Shown here piece after piece: positions 54,834 to 63,896 of a stretch of 64,000 nucleotides of DNA. The translations under genes were made by a program, and so were the position numbers. Position 1 is the first letter of the stretch. Each line of letters starts with the position of its first letter. Location: the NCBI RefSeq assembly GCF_902459775.1, contig NZ_CABPSQ010000001.1, forward strand, positions 1,116,001-1,180,000. Direction: 5' to 3'. The notes below the pieces were generated by a model, which ran no database searches, had not been told where the DNA came from, and saw only the letters and a list, made by a program, of their open reading frames with translations. Source of the DNA: Pandoraea captiosa. GTDB taxonomy: Bacteria > Pseudomonadota > Gammaproteobacteria > Burkholderiales > Burkholderiaceae.

Positions 54834-55388
54834 TCACACGGCAGTCGCCTCATCGTCGACGGACCGACCGTCCGGCGTCTCCGGGCTCGACTCGCCCGTC
54901 ACGAACTCGGCCGCTCGCGCGAGCCGCGCCCGCATGTTTTCGCTGGCCGCCGGCCCGGCGCTCGGGATATGACGCTTCGGGTCGAGACGTGCACCAGTCA
55001 CGGCATCGACCACCACCGGCTCGACGACCTGGCCCGTCTCGCGGTCAACCAGTTGCGCCGCAATTCCCTCCGGTGCGAAATGCCGGTTTCCCCACGCCAG
55101 CAGCGCCCACAATACCGGACGGAAATCGCGCCCTGCGTCGGTAAGCACGTATTCGAAGCGCGGCGGCCGGTCGCAATATTGACGACGCTCGAGCAGTCCC
55201 TCCTCGACCAGCGCATTCAGTCGTCGCGTCAGCATGTTCGGCGCGATATCCAGGCGACGCTGAAAATCGTCGAAGCGCGTCGTCCCATACCCCGCCTCGC
55301 GCAGAATCAGAATGCTCCACCATTCCCCCACACGCTCAAGGCTTCGGGCAATGGGGCATTGCATATCGCGGAATGTTTTTCGGTGCAT
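54834..55388 (-). CDS. HxlR-family transcriptional regulator
   Basis: 184 aa. The HxlR winged helix fills the first 110 residues: MQCPIARSLERVGEWWSILI, GYGTTRFDDFQRRLDIAPNM, LTRRLNALVEEGLLERRQYC, YVLTDAGRDF. A Ser/Ala/Glu-rich tail follows. HxlR proteins often regulate adjacent detoxification genes. It lies 238 bp downstream of an EmrAB-type pump on the same strand; sites in its own promoter and in the pump promoter share AAGTGAGYATA. Confidence 0.87.
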   Translation of the reverse strand: MHRKTFRDMQCPIARSLERVGEWWSILILREAGYGTTRFDDFQRRLDIAPNMLTRRLNALVEEGLLERRQYCDRPPRFEYVLTDAGRDFRPVLWALLAWGNRHFAPEGIAAQLVDRETGQVVEPVVVDAVTGARLDPKRHIPSAGPAASENMRARLARAAEFVTGESSPETPDGRSVDDEATAV

Positions 55389-55460
55389 ACGGTTTCCTCG
55401 CGTTCAGAGAAGTGACGGCATCGGACATCGGTGCGCGTCACGCCCTGCCTATTAGCATGC

Positions 55461-55473
55461 AAGTGAGCATAAG
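55461..55473 (-). promoter_or_regulatory. Possible HxlR site upstream of its own gene
   Basis: AAGTGAGCATAAG, 73 bp before the HxlR start. Ten of 13 bases match a sequence 80 bp before the EmrA start. Candidate shared operator, low-to-moderate confidence. Confidence 0.4.
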
Positions 55474-55626
55474 CGCGTCGACCCCGTCGGGCAAGTCACT
55501 GAGGGGCGACGCGCGGTCCTTGAGCGCAAACCTCACCAAGGTTCATGATGAACATCGATGAATATCAATAACTTACGATTCGATAGAGAAGTAAATTATT
55601 TAAAGTGAATTCTTCTGCCGAAGACC

Positions 55627-57336
55627 TCAATGCGCGTCTGCACTCGGTGCTTTGGGCGGTGCAACCTTGCGCATCAACGGCACCATCAACGTGACGAAGA
55701 GGAAGATCGCACCCAGGCCGCCGAAGATGTCGCCGAACGTGATCGTTTGCGCCTCGCGCAACGTCAGGAGCCAGAGTTGACGCAGCGCCGCCGTCTGCGC
55801 ATCGAGCGCATCGAGGCCCGCCGCGCCCATTCGCGCCCCCACACCTGCCAGCCACTGACCGACGGCCGGATTGCCCTGCCCCATATTTTCCGCAAGCCGG
55901 AAAAAGTGCAGATTGGTCCGGTCGTTGAGCACCGTCGTACAGACGGCAATGCCAATAGCGCCGCCCAGATTTCGCATGAGATTGAACAACCCCGATGCCA
56001 GGCGTAACCGTGCAGGCGGCAGGCTCCCGAGCGTGAGCGTCACGATGGGCGCGACCGCAAACTGTTGCGCCGCACCGCGCAATGCTTGCGGCAACAGCAG
56101 TTGCGCCGTGCCCCAGTCGTGGGTGATCGGGGCGAATTGCCACATCGACAAGCCGAAACCGCCGATCCCGACCATCATCAATATGCGCAGGTCGACGCGA
56201 TTGGCGAGCATCGTGTACACCGGGATCGACAGCAATTGGAAGATGCCTGTCGAGAAGACCGCCATGCCGATCTCGAACGCCGAAAACCCGCGCACCCGCC
56301 CAAGGAACAGAGGCGTGAGGTAGATCGTCGCGAAAATGCCGATCCCCGTGGCAAACGAAAAGAAGCAGCCCAGCGCGAAGTTGCGCTGTTTCAGTGCCCG
56401 AAGGTCCACGATGGGCTGGGCGTATACGAGGGAGCGCCAAATGAATGCCACGCCGCACAATCCCGCCAGCCATGCCGTGGTGCGAATCGTATCGTCGCCG
56501 AACCAGTCCCAGCGCGGCCCTTCCTCCAGCGTGTACTCAAGGCAACCGAGACTGACGGCCATGAGCACCATGCCCAGATAGTCCGCGCCGCGCAGCAATG
56601 AGACATCCGGACGGTCGATGCGCACCATCAGCGGCACCGTCACCGTCACGAAAATGCCCGGCACGATGTTGATGAAAAAAAGCCAGTGCCACGAATAGTT
56701 ATCGGTGATCCATCCACCGATGGTCGGACCCAGCGTAGGCGCCAGCGATGACAGACCGCCGATCACCGCGGCGGCCACAACCCGTTGCGGCCCACTGAAA
56801 AAGGCGAACGCCGTGGTGAACACCAGCGGGATCATCGACCCGCCCAGAAACCCTTGCAATGCGCGAAACGCGATCATGCTCTGGATGTTCCACGCCGCAC
56901 CGCACAGCAAGCTCGCCAACGTAAAGCCCGCAGCAGACGCCGCGAAGATCCAGCGCGTCGACATGACCCGCGAGAGCCAGCCCGAGAGCGGAATCACGAT
57001 GATCTCGGCAATCAGGTAACTGGTCTGCACCCAGGCCGTTTCATCAGCACCGGCCGACAATCCGCCGCCGATGTCCCGAAGCGATGCCGATACGATCTGA
57101 ATGTCGAGCAGCGCGATGAACATACCGACGACCATCGTCCCGAAGGCAATGATCTTGGCAGGCGTGGACATGGAGTCCGCCGAGAATCCGCCGCCGGCAG
57201 GCGATGTCGACGATGTCGGCGATGACGTTGATGATGGTTGTCCCGGCCGCGCATCGTTCGCGGAATGTGCGGGCTTTGCGGCGTCGCTCACGCCCGTGGG
57301 AAGCGGCTGCACCGCTCCGGCTTGCGCGGCGCTCAT
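55627..57336 (-). CDS. EmrB-type MFS multidrug exporter (DHA2)
   Basis: 569 aa, fourteen-helix DHA2 transporter. First helix region AKIIAFGTMVVGMFIALLDI with DIQIVSASLRDIGGG (motif D1), AWVQTSYLIAEIIVIPLSGW, and a motif C-type GPTIGGWITDNYSWHWLFFI. The N-terminal 55 residues are Ser/Thr/Pro-rich and contain a 9-bp tandem repeat (57200-57235). Coupled to the upstream EmrA gene by an ATGA overlap. Exports hydrophobic compounds with the adaptor and an outer-membrane factor. Confidence 0.92.
   Translation of the reverse strand: MSAAQAGAVQPLPTGVSDAAKPAHSANDARPGQPSSTSSPTSSTSPAGGGFSADSMSTPAKIIAFGTMVVGMFIALLDIQIVSASLRDIGGGLSAGADETAWVQTSYLIAEIIVIPLSGWLSRVMSTRWIFAASAAGFTLASLLCGAAWNIQSMIAFRALQGFLGGSMIPLVFTTAFAFFSGPQRVVAAAVIGGLSSLAPTLGPTIGGWITDNYSWHWLFFINIVPGIFVTVTVPLMVRIDRPDVSLLRGADYLGMVLMAVSLGCLEYTLEEGPRWDWFGDDTIRTTAWLAGLCGVAFIWRSLVYAQPIVDLRALKQRNFALGCFFSFATGIGIFATIYLTPLFLGRVRGFSAFEIGMAVFSTGIFQLLSIPVYTMLANRVDLRILMMVGIGGFGLSMWQFAPITHDWGTAQLLLPQALRGAAQQFAVAPIVTLTLGSLPPARLRLASGLFNLMRNLGGAIGIAVCTTVLNDRTNLHFFRLAENMGQGNPAVGQWLAGVGARMGAAGLDALDAQTAALRQLWLLTLREAQTITFGDIFGGLGAIFLFVTLMVPLMRKVAPPKAPSADAH
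57200..57235 (-). repeat. 9-bp tandem repeat in the EmrB N-terminal tail
   Basis: Units GGCGATGTC, GACGATGTC, GGCGATGAC, GTTGATGAT on the plus strand; on the coding strand they encode Ser/Thr/Pro-rich triplets (SSTSSPTSST). In-frame length change would only alter the tail. Confidence 0.7.
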
Positions 57337-58478
57337 CTTGCCGCCACCTTCGCGGCGGCCGGGGCAAGCGCCTTGTCACCATGGCCCTCACCTCGCGCGT
57401 CCACTTCCGCGGTCACCGAGAGGCCCGGGCGCAACGTCCCCAGACGCGCGTCGCTGTCGTCAAGTTGCACACGTACCGGCACGCGCTGAACGATCTTCGT
57501 GAAGTTACCTGTCGCATTCTCCGGCGGCAGCACGCTGAACTGCGCACCGGTCGCCGGCGCGAGGCTGGCGACGCGACCGTGGAAGACACGCCCGGGCAGC
57601 ACGTCGGCCTCGATCTTCACCGGCATGCCCGGACGCAGATGCGCGACCTGTCCTTCCTTGAAGTTCGCATCGACCCACAAGCCATGCGCCGGCACGATGG
57701 CAAGCAGTTGCGTGCCCGCTTGCGCATAGGCGCCAGTGCGCGCGCGACGATTGCCGACCGTGCCATCGACCGGCGCGCGCAGCACGGTGTACTCCACATT
57801 GAGCCGGGCAATGTCGCGATCGGCCACCGCCTGCGCCAACGCCGCTTGCGCCTGCTGTTTTTGCGTAGCGATGACGTCGAGCTGACGCTCGGCGGCCACC
57901 GCGCCGGCCTCGGCCCGCTCGCGATTCGCGCTGATCTGCTTGTAGTCCGCGTCCGCCTTCTGGGCGCTTTGCACCGATACCGCCGACTTGGCGACCAGAT
58001 CCTGATAGCGCACCTGATCGTCGTGAGCACGGCGTGCGTCCGCCGTCACCGCCACGACACTCGCCCGCGCCTGCGCGATCACAGCCGTCTGCAATCTGGC
58101 AGTCGCGTCGAGATTGGCCAACAACGCCTGTTGGGCGGCAACCGCCCCTTCGGCCTTTGCCAGCGCGGCCCGGTAATCGCGATCGTCCAGGCGCACGAGC
58201 ACGTCGCCCGCCCGCACTGTCTGGTTATCGGTCACCAGCACCTCGGCGATATATCCCGGGACCTTCGGGCCGAGGACGGTCACGTCGCCACCGACATAAG
58301 CATCGTCCGTCGTCTCGAAATATCGCGCGGTCGTCCACCAGTAAGTCCCGTACGCCAATGCGGCAATCGCTGCCACAACTACGGCGCCTCGCACGACAAG
58401 GCCGCGCGGGAACGCTCGCTTATGGGGATGGCCACCCGTCTGGCTGTCGCTGTGGGTTGGCGTGCTGGGGGATGTCAT
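57333..58478 (-). CDS. EmrA/HlyD-type membrane fusion protein
   Basis: 381 aa from ATG 58478. One membrane helix (GLVVRGAVVVAAIAALAYGT), then TTDDAYVGGDVTVLGPKVPG, the split lipoyl motif (YIAEVLVTDNQTVRAGDVLV ... TVLRAPVDGTVGNRRARTGA), a helical hairpin with QKADADYKQISANRERAEAG, and a beta-barrel. Adaptor of the DHA2 pump. Translationally coupled to the EmrB gene. The matching outer-membrane gene is divergent, not downstream. Confidence 0.92.
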   Translation of the reverse strand: MTSPSTPTHSDSQTGGHPHKRAFPRGLVVRGAVVVAAIAALAYGTYWWTTARYFETTDDAYVGGDVTVLGPKVPGYIAEVLVTDNQTVRAGDVLVRLDDRDYRAALAKAEGAVAAQQALLANLDATARLQTAVIAQARASVVAVTADARRAHDDQVRYQDLVAKSAVSVQSAQKADADYKQISANRERAEAGAVAAERQLDVIATQKQQAQAALAQAVADRDIARLNVEYTVLRAPVDGTVGNRRARTGAYAQAGTQLLAIVPAHGLWVDANFKEGQVAHLRPGMPVKIEADVLPGRVFHGRVASLAPATGAQFSVLPPENATGNFTKIVQRVPVRVQLDDSDARLGTLRPGLSVTAEVDARGEGHGDKALAPAAAKVAAR

Positions 58479-58557
58479 GGGTCGGTCCTTCTTCGCTCTG
58501 GATGGGATATCTGGCGGTGTCCATACGACACGCAACCAGGGGTTGCTTTCATAATGG

Positions 58558-58593
58558 AAGTGAGTATAGAGTTGCAACTATCATCTTGCAAGT
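58558..58593. promoter_or_regulatory. Divergent pump promoter: HxlR-like site and two palindromes
   Basis: AAGTGAGTATAGA at 58558-58570 resembles the sequence upstream of the HxlR gene. Next to it are two 10-bp palindromes, AGTTGCAACT (58570-58579) and TCTTGCAAGT (58584-58593), centres 14 bp apart. All lie in the 130-bp gap between the divergent EmrA and OMF genes. Confidence 0.5.
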
Positions 58594-58608
58594 AACTCAT
58601 TGAACTCC

Positions 58609-60201
58609 ATGAATCCCATCTCGCCGCCGGTTTTGCCGACGTCTTTGCCGATGCCCTCGTCGACATTGCGCCCGACACCCTTTCCTAAGCTGCGCAACGC
58701 CGCGTTGGCGTTGTGCATAAGCGCTTTGACGGGCTGTGCCGTCGGCCCCGACTATGTCGCCCCGAGCGCCGAGCTTCCGCCGCACTTCGAAGGCAGCGCA
58801 TTGCTGGCGCAGCGCGACGCGACGCATGCAAGCGTAGATACGCCCCTCTCGCTGGACACCTGGTGGACGCGCTTTCACGATCCCGTGCTCACAGGCATCG
58901 TCGAGCAGGCGCTGGCGCAAAATCTCGATTTACAGGCAGCGATGGCGCGTGTGGCGCAGGCGCGCGCGCAGGCTCAGGCGGCCGGGGCGCAACGGTTGCC
59001 GTCGCTGACACTCGATGGCAGCGTCACGCGCGAGCATCAGTCGCTGGACAGTCCGCTGGGGGTCGTGGCGCGCACCGTCCCCGGCTACAACCGCAACATG
59101 ACCATCTACGACATCGGCGCGGGTGCCAGTTGGGAGCTGGACCTGTTCGGCGGATTACAACGCTCGGCGCAGGCGGCAAGCGCGCTCGAACAGGCGGCGC
59201 AGGCAGAGCGCGATGGCGTTCGGGTGAGCATCGTGGCCGATGCGGCAGACGCCTACTTTCGGGTTCGCGCGGCGCAGCGGCGCCTGGCGATTGCGCAGGA
59301 TCAGATCGATACGGACATGCGTCTGATGGAGATCGTGAAGTTGCGCCTGAAGGACGGCCTGGCGACGGCGCGCGAGTTGGCGCAGTCCGAGGCACTGTTG
59401 GCACAAGCACGTACTACACTGCCGCCGCTGCGCATCGAGCGCGAGACACAACTGAACCGACTCGATGTCCTGATGGGTGCCGCGCCAGGCACATACGCAC
59501 GCCGCATGAATGCCCCCACGCAGGCCGACGACGTGAGAGCCCGTGCGTTGACGATCCCCGCGATTGGCGATGCCAGCGCCCCCGCGGACCTGCTTCGCCG
59601 TCGGCCGGACGTGATAGCAGCGGAGCGCAAGCTCGCAGCCTCGAACGAGCGGATTGGCGCGTCGCTCGCCGAGTATTACCCGAAGCTTTCGCTATCCGGC
59701 GCACTCGGCTTCGATACGCTGGCCGGCGGACGGGTGCCCAGCGCCGCCACGTTCCAGCCGCTGGCCGCGCTAGGCCTTCGCTGGCGGTTGTTCGATTTTG
59801 GACGCATCGACGCAGAAGTGGCGCAGGCGCGCGGGGCGAACGCCCAGGCCCTTGCGGAATATCGGCTTGCAATGCTGCGCGCCACCGAGGATGTGGAGAA
59901 CGCCATCGTCACGCTCGTCGAACTGGAGCAGCAGCGCAAGGATCTGACGAGCGCTGTGGACGCCCAGACGAGGGCCCGCGACAGCGCGCAGGACGCCTAT
60001 ACCGGCGGCACCGTCAGCTTGTACGAAGTGCTCGACGCCGACCGGCAACTGTTGACGCTGCGCGACGCCGACGCCCGGGCGCAGACCGACAACGCGCGCG
60101 CCGCCGTCGCGACGTTCCGCGCGCTGGGCGGTGGATGGACGTCCGACATGAATCTGGCGGCGGACCTACGAACGACGCAGCCGTCTCAAGACCGACGTTG
60201 A
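58609..60201 (+). CDS. NodT-family outer-membrane efflux lipoprotein
   Basis: 530 aa from ATG 58609 (TTG at 58600 would add three residues). Lipobox ISALTGCAVGPDY. Two outer-membrane efflux repeats (NLDLQAAMARVAQARAQAQA; ADLLRRRPDVIAAERKLAAS; ERIGASLAEYYPKLSLSGAL). Outer-membrane duct for the divergent EmrAB-like pair. It is a paralogue of the NodT protein at 30047, with related lipobox and repeat motifs. Its 3' end overlaps the KfrA-like gene by 36 bp. Confidence 0.9.
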   Translation: MNPISPPVLPTSLPMPSSTLRPTPFPKLRNAALALCISALTGCAVGPDYVAPSAELPPHFEGSALLAQRDATHASVDTPLSLDTWWTRFHDPVLTGIVEQALAQNLDLQAAMARVAQARAQAQAAGAQRLPSLTLDGSVTREHQSLDSPLGVVARTVPGYNRNMTIYDIGAGASWELDLFGGLQRSAQAASALEQAAQAERDGVRVSIVADAADAYFRVRAAQRRLAIAQDQIDTDMRLMEIVKLRLKDGLATARELAQSEALLAQARTTLPPLRIERETQLNRLDVLMGAAPGTYARRMNAPTQADDVRARALTIPAIGDASAPADLLRRRPDVIAAERKLAASNERIGASLAEYYPKLSLSGALGFDTLAGGRVPSAATFQPLAALGLRWRLFDFGRIDAEVAQARGANAQALAEYRLAMLRATEDVENAIVTLVELEQQRKDLTSAVDAQTRARDSAQDAYTGGTVSLYEVLDADRQLLTLRDADARAQTDNARAAVATFRALGGGWTSDMNLAADLRTTQPSQDRR

Positions 60202-61215
60202 CGGCGTGGCGGCACTGCTCGCGCGGCGCCGTGCCCCCGCTCCGGCGCCTCGCGCAACGCCTCCCGCACCGCCGGCACCGGGAGCCGCGGTCGGCCGCGA
60301 TGCCAACATCGTCTGATAGGTCGCCACCAGCGCCTCTTGCGTGCTGACCTGCTCACGCAAGCGTGCGACGACAGCGTCTTGCATCGTCTTCGCCGCACGC
60401 ATTTCTTGTTGCGCTTCCGTCATCGCGGCAAGCGCGGCTTCGGCTTCCAGCGCCTGCCGCTGTGTCTGCTTGCGTTCTTGTTGCAGCGATTTGATCGCCT
60501 CGCGGGCAGCGTCCAACTCAAGCATCAGACGGCGTTCGCTCGCCTCGGCGCGCTCAGTGATTTTGGCTCGCTCCGCATCCCAACCGGCGCGATGCGTCGC
60601 ATGCTCTTCCTGCAACGCTTGCATGGCGTCGCGGGCGGCCGACAGCGCCTGACGTGAAGCGACGGCGTCGGCCTGCGCGTCGATCAGCAAGGCCTCGGCA
60701 CGGCGCGCCTGCGCCTGCGCTTCGTCCCGCGCTTGCCGCGCATCGGCTGCAGCCGTCTCCGCCGACGCAATCCGCTCATGAAGCACGGCGCGCGCCTGGG
60801 CCAATGCCTCACGATCTGCATTCAATTCCGCCTCGCGTGCGTCGAGCACTGCGCGTCGGGCCGCCACCTCTTCCGCCAACGCGGCGCGTCCTTCCTCCAG
60901 CGCCAGCGTCCACAGGTTCAGTGCCGCACGCGCGACCGATTCCGGCATCTCAATGCCTGCCGGCACACCGGCAACTCCGTCGCCCGGCCCTTGCAAACGT
61001 GCGCCAAGGCCAGCGAACCACGCGTCCAGATACGGGCTCACGGTGTTGGGCGAACCTCGGCCCAACTGCTGACGAATGCGTTCGATCGTCGGGCGCTGCC
61101 CCGCCATCAGCAGGGCATCCGCCGCCGCCCAGACGTCATGCTCGGAAATGCCTCGGCCGCCTTGCCTTGGCGACGGCATGAGAGAAGCGGATGTCGGTGT
61201 TTGGGACGCAGTCAT
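60166..61215 (-). CDS. KfrA-like DNA-binding protein with long coiled coil
   Basis: 349 aa. Residues about 22-75 match the KfrA N-terminal DNA-binding domain: ISEHDVWAAADALLMAGQRP, TIERIRQQLGRGSPNTVSPY, LDAWFAGLG. From about 105 to 315 the protein is an almost unbroken heptad helix rich in Ala, Arg, Glu and Gln (LEEGRAALAEEVAARRAVLD; QALEAEAALAAMTEAQQEMR). KfrA of broad-host-range plasmids represses its own promoter and helps plasmid stability. Here it is chromosomal by context and divergent from a tyrosine recombinase, with a 37-bp inverted repeat in between. Confidence 0.83.
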   Translation of the reverse strand: MTASQTPTSASLMPSPRQGGRGISEHDVWAAADALLMAGQRPTIERIRQQLGRGSPNTVSPYLDAWFAGLGARLQGPGDGVAGVPAGIEMPESVARAALNLWTLALEEGRAALAEEVAARRAVLDAREAELNADREALAQARAVLHERIASAETAAADARQARDEAQAQARRAEALLIDAQADAVASRQALSAARDAMQALQEEHATHRAGWDAERAKITERAEASERRLMLELDAAREAIKSLQQERKQTQRQALEAEAALAAMTEAQQEMRAAKTMQDAVVARLREQVSTQEALVATYQTMLASRPTAAPGAGGAGGVARGAGAGARRRASSAATPSTSVLRRLRRS

Positions 61216-61249
61216 CGCGAAGCACTCCTTGAAGTCGGCGGCATTGCTA

Positions 61250-61286
61250 AATAACTCACGATAATGGAAGATTATCGTGAGTTATT
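61250..61286. promoter_or_regulatory. 37-bp perfect inverted repeat between kfrA-like and recombinase genes
   Basis: Arms AATAACTCACGATAAT and ATTATCGTGAGTTATT, 16 bp each without mismatch, 5-bp spacer GGAAG. It lies 35 bp before the KfrA-like start and 44 bp before the recombinase start. KfrA proteins bind inverted repeats in their own promoter; alternatively, this could be a recombinase core site, since two arms around a short spacer are also how tyrosine recombinase sites are built. Confidence 0.75.
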
Positions 61287-61315
61287 CTTCAGATGCGTTA
61301 TATTTCGCACATAAT

Positions 61316-61333
61316 ACATATGAAATCATATGT
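61316..61333. promoter_or_regulatory. 18-bp inverted repeat over the recombinase start codon
   Basis: ACATATGA-AA-TCATATGT, perfect 8-bp arms. The ATG of the recombinase (61330) is inside the right arm, so binding or folding here could affect translation. AT-rich context. Confidence 0.55.
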
Positions 61334-62511
61334 TTGACAGAAAAATTAGCACTTCAGGTGCGCCGTCGCGTAAATCCGACGGCGGCGGCACCGCCGAAAA
61401 ATCACCCGCCGCGCGCTTGCCCGTGCCGCTCAACCCCGCCGTGCTTGACGCCGATGCGCGCGAAGCGGCGCAAGCCCTGGCCCGCGAAGGCGATTCGGTG
61501 AACACGCGACGAAGCTATCAGTCGGCGATGCGCTACTGGATGGGTTGGTACCGCCTGCGGTACGGCGAGGCGCTCGTCGCGCCATTGCCGCCCGCAGTGG
61601 TCGTGCAGTTCATCGTCGATCACGCGCAACGCCAGAGCCATCACGGTCTGACGACGGAGATGCCCGATGCGCTCGACGGCGCACTGGTCGCGCAAGGACT
61701 CAAGGCGCGCCCCGGGCCGCTCGCGCTCGCGACACTGCTGCACCGGATCAGCGTCATTGCCAAGTGGCATACGTCGCGCGACCTCCCCAACCCGTGCACG
61801 GAGCCCGCCGTACGTGAGTTGCTCGCCAAAACGCGCCGCGCCTATGCGAAGCGCGGCGTTCGCACGACGCGCAAGGACGCCCTGACACGTGAGCCCTTAC
61901 GCGCCCTGCTCGCCACCTGCGACGACTCGCTGCGAGGCAAGCGCGACCGGGCGCTGCTGCTATTCGCGTGGGCCAGTGGTGGACGCCGACGCTCCGAAGT
62001 CGTGCGTGCGACGTGCGAGAACGTCCGACGTTGTGGGCCAGCGCATTACCTTTACACGCTCTCGTGGTCGAAAACGAATCAGCAGGGCGCGGATCTGCCG
62101 GAGAACGAGAAGCCCGTCACCGGCGCCGCCGCTGCCGCGCTGACGGACTGGCTTAGTGCGTCCGGCATCGAAAGCGGCCCGATTTTCCGTCGCGTGCGGC
62201 GCGGCGGGCATGTCGGCGAAGCGCTCTCCGAAGCCGCCGTTCGCGACATCGTGCGCGAGCGCTGCGCCCTCGCCGGCCTGGAGGGCAACTTCTCGGCGCA
62301 TTCGTTGCGTGCGGGCTTCGTGACCGAAGCGGCACTTCAGCAGGTGCCGCTGGCCGAGACGATGACGATGACCGGCCACACGAGCGTCGCCACGGTCGTT
62401 GGCTATTTCCGTCGCGCGGATATGCAACGCTCACGGGCAGCCGATTTGATGGGAGCGGATGAGTCCGACATCGCCCACGAACCCAACGCGCAGGATGAAG
62501 CCAACACCTGA
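61330..62511 (+). CDS. Tyrosine recombinase (phage integrase family)
   Basis: 393 aa. An N-terminal core-binding domain (DSVNTRRSYQSAMRYWMGWY) is followed by the catalytic domain with all expected residues: R220 in ASGGRRRSEV, K248 in LSWSKTNQQG, H324 and R327 in FSAHSLRAGF, H350 in MTGHTSVATV and the nucleophile Y359 in VVGYFRRADM. It cuts and rejoins DNA via a phosphotyrosine link. No attachment-site repeat, prophage or tRNA is nearby, so it may act on a local site rather than as a classical integrase. Divergent from the KfrA-like gene. Confidence 0.88.
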   Translation: MFDRKISTSGAPSRKSDGGGTAEKSPAARLPVPLNPAVLDADAREAAQALAREGDSVNTRRSYQSAMRYWMGWYRLRYGEALVAPLPPAVVVQFIVDHAQRQSHHGLTTEMPDALDGALVAQGLKARPGPLALATLLHRISVIAKWHTSRDLPNPCTEPAVRELLAKTRRAYAKRGVRTTRKDALTREPLRALLATCDDSLRGKRDRALLLFAWASGGRRRSEVVRATCENVRRCGPAHYLYTLSWSKTNQQGADLPENEKPVTGAAAAALTDWLSASGIESGPIFRRVRRGGHVGEALSEAAVRDIVRERCALAGLEGNFSAHSLRAGFVTEAALQQVPLAETMTMTGHTSVATVVGYFRRADMQRSRAADLMGADESDIAHEPNAQDEANT

Positions 62512-62600
62512 CCCGGAAGACGACAACGACGCGAAGCACGTTCTGCCGCCCCGATGCGATACCCGTTCGGTCGTCAATGACACCGCACCCTGGTCAACAT

Positions 62601-62625
62601 AAAGATGCATTTAAGTGGTATCTTT
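62601..62625. promoter_or_regulatory. Inverted repeat upstream of nitronate monooxygenase gene
   Basis: AAAGAT and ATCTTT with 13 bp between; partial symmetry continues inward (GATGCAT / TGGTATC). About 100 bp before the gene. A TGGACATAT/TGGACATTT direct repeat follows at 62650. Operator candidates for an unknown regulator. Confidence 0.4.
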
Positions 62626-62722
62626 TATCGCGCCGGGCGTATGCCATAGTGGACATATTGGACATTTCGCCTGCAATGACTGCCGCGGTTCCTCCCTTCG
62701 AACACTTTAGGTGCAGATCGTC

Positions 62723-63856
62723 ATGCTCAGCTCCAACACCTCCCCGTCCCGCAATCGCGTCCTTGTCGAACGTCTGGGATTGCAGACCCCCATCATTCAG
62801 GCCCCGATGGCGGGCACCTCGACACCGGCGCTCGCTGCCGCCGTCTCCAACGCAGGCGGACTCGGCTCGATCGGCGTCGCGGCCGCCGGTCCGGATGCCG
62901 CGCGCAAGGCCATCCACGACACGCGCGCGCTCACGCGCAAGCCGTTCAACGTCAACGTTTTCTGCCACGCGCCCGCCAAGCTCGATGCCGCGCGCGACGC
63001 GGCATGGCTCGCTTATCTCGCGCCGGAATTCGCCCGCTTCGACGCGACGCCGCCCGCCACGCTCAGCGAAATCTACAAGAGCTTCGTCGCAGACGACACC
63101 ATGTACGAGATGCTGCTCGAAGAACGCCCGGCAGTCGTCAGCTTCCATTTCGGATTGCCTTCACAGGACAAAATCGACGCGCTGCACGCCGCGGGCATCA
63201 CACTCTTCGCCACGGCAACGAATCTCACGGAAGCCAAGGCCGTTCAGGCCGCAGGCATCGACGCCATCGTCGCTCAGGGGTTCGAGGCAGGCGGCCATCG
63301 CGGACGCTTCGAGGATCTCGGCGACCGCGTTCCTACCGACGACGAACAACTCGGCACGCTCGCACTCGTGCGTCTGATCGTCACGCATACGTCGGTACCT
63401 GTCATTGCGGCGGGCGGCATCATGGACGGCGCGGGCATTGCCGCCGCGCTCGCGCTGGGAGCGCAGGCCGCACAGCTGGGAACGGCGTTCGTCGCCTGCC
63501 CGGAATCGGCAGCAGACGCCGCATACCGCGAACGTCTCACGAGTTCGAATCCGCCGCGCACGGCACTCATCCGCGCCATCTCGGGCCGCCCCGCTCGCGG
63601 CTTCGTCAACCGGCTCTACGCCATCGAACAAACAGCCGGGCGTCCCGATTTGCCCGCCTATCCCGTGACCTACGACGCCGGCAAGGCGATCCACGCCGCC
63701 GCCAAAGCCAAGGGCAACAGTGACTACGCCGCGCAATGGGCAGGTCAGGCAGCGCCACTCGCACGAGCGATGCCGGCGGCTGAGTTGGTTGATGTGTTGC
63801 GCGCCGAATTGCGTCAGACGCTTGACTCGCTGCGCGAACTGAGCGTTGCGCTCTGA
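62723..63856 (+). CDS. Nitronate monooxygenase (FMN-dependent)
   Basis: 377 aa from ATG 62723; a GTG at 62711 adds four residues. The FMN TIM-barrel is evident: [100 protein letters not shown] and [11 protein letters not shown]. These enzymes oxidise toxic alkyl nitronates (such as propionate-3-nitronate) with O2. Followed at 40 bp by an AcuI/YhdH-like reductase gene on the same strand, perhaps one operon. Confidence 0.87.
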   Translation: MLSSNTSPSRNRVLVERLGLQTPIIQAPMAGTSTPALAAAVSNAGGLGSIGVAAAGPDAARKAIHDTRALTRKPFNVNVFCHAPAKLDAARDAAWLAYLAPEFARFDATPPATLSEIYKSFVADDTMYEMLLEERPAVVSFHFGLPSQDKIDALHAAGITLFATATNLTEAKAVQAAGIDAIVAQGFEAGGHRGRFEDLGDRVPTDDEQLGTLALVRLIVTHTSVPVIAAGGIMDGAGIAAALALGAQAAQLGTAFVACPESAADAAYRERLTSSNPPRTALIRAISGRPARGFVNRLYAIEQTAGRPDLPAYPVTYDAGKAIHAAAKAKGNSDYAAQWAGQAAPLARAMPAAELVDVLRAELRQTLDSLRELSVAL

Positions 63857-63896
63857 GCGGGGAATACCCGGCCCATAAAATCGGAGACACCCAGGC

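Noticed and set aside
61330-62511. The recombinase as integrase of a prophage or genomic island
   Set aside because: No tRNA, direct-repeat attachment sites, phage or conjugation genes within the visible flanks; neighbours are ordinary chromosomal genes. An island boundary outside the window cannot be excluded.
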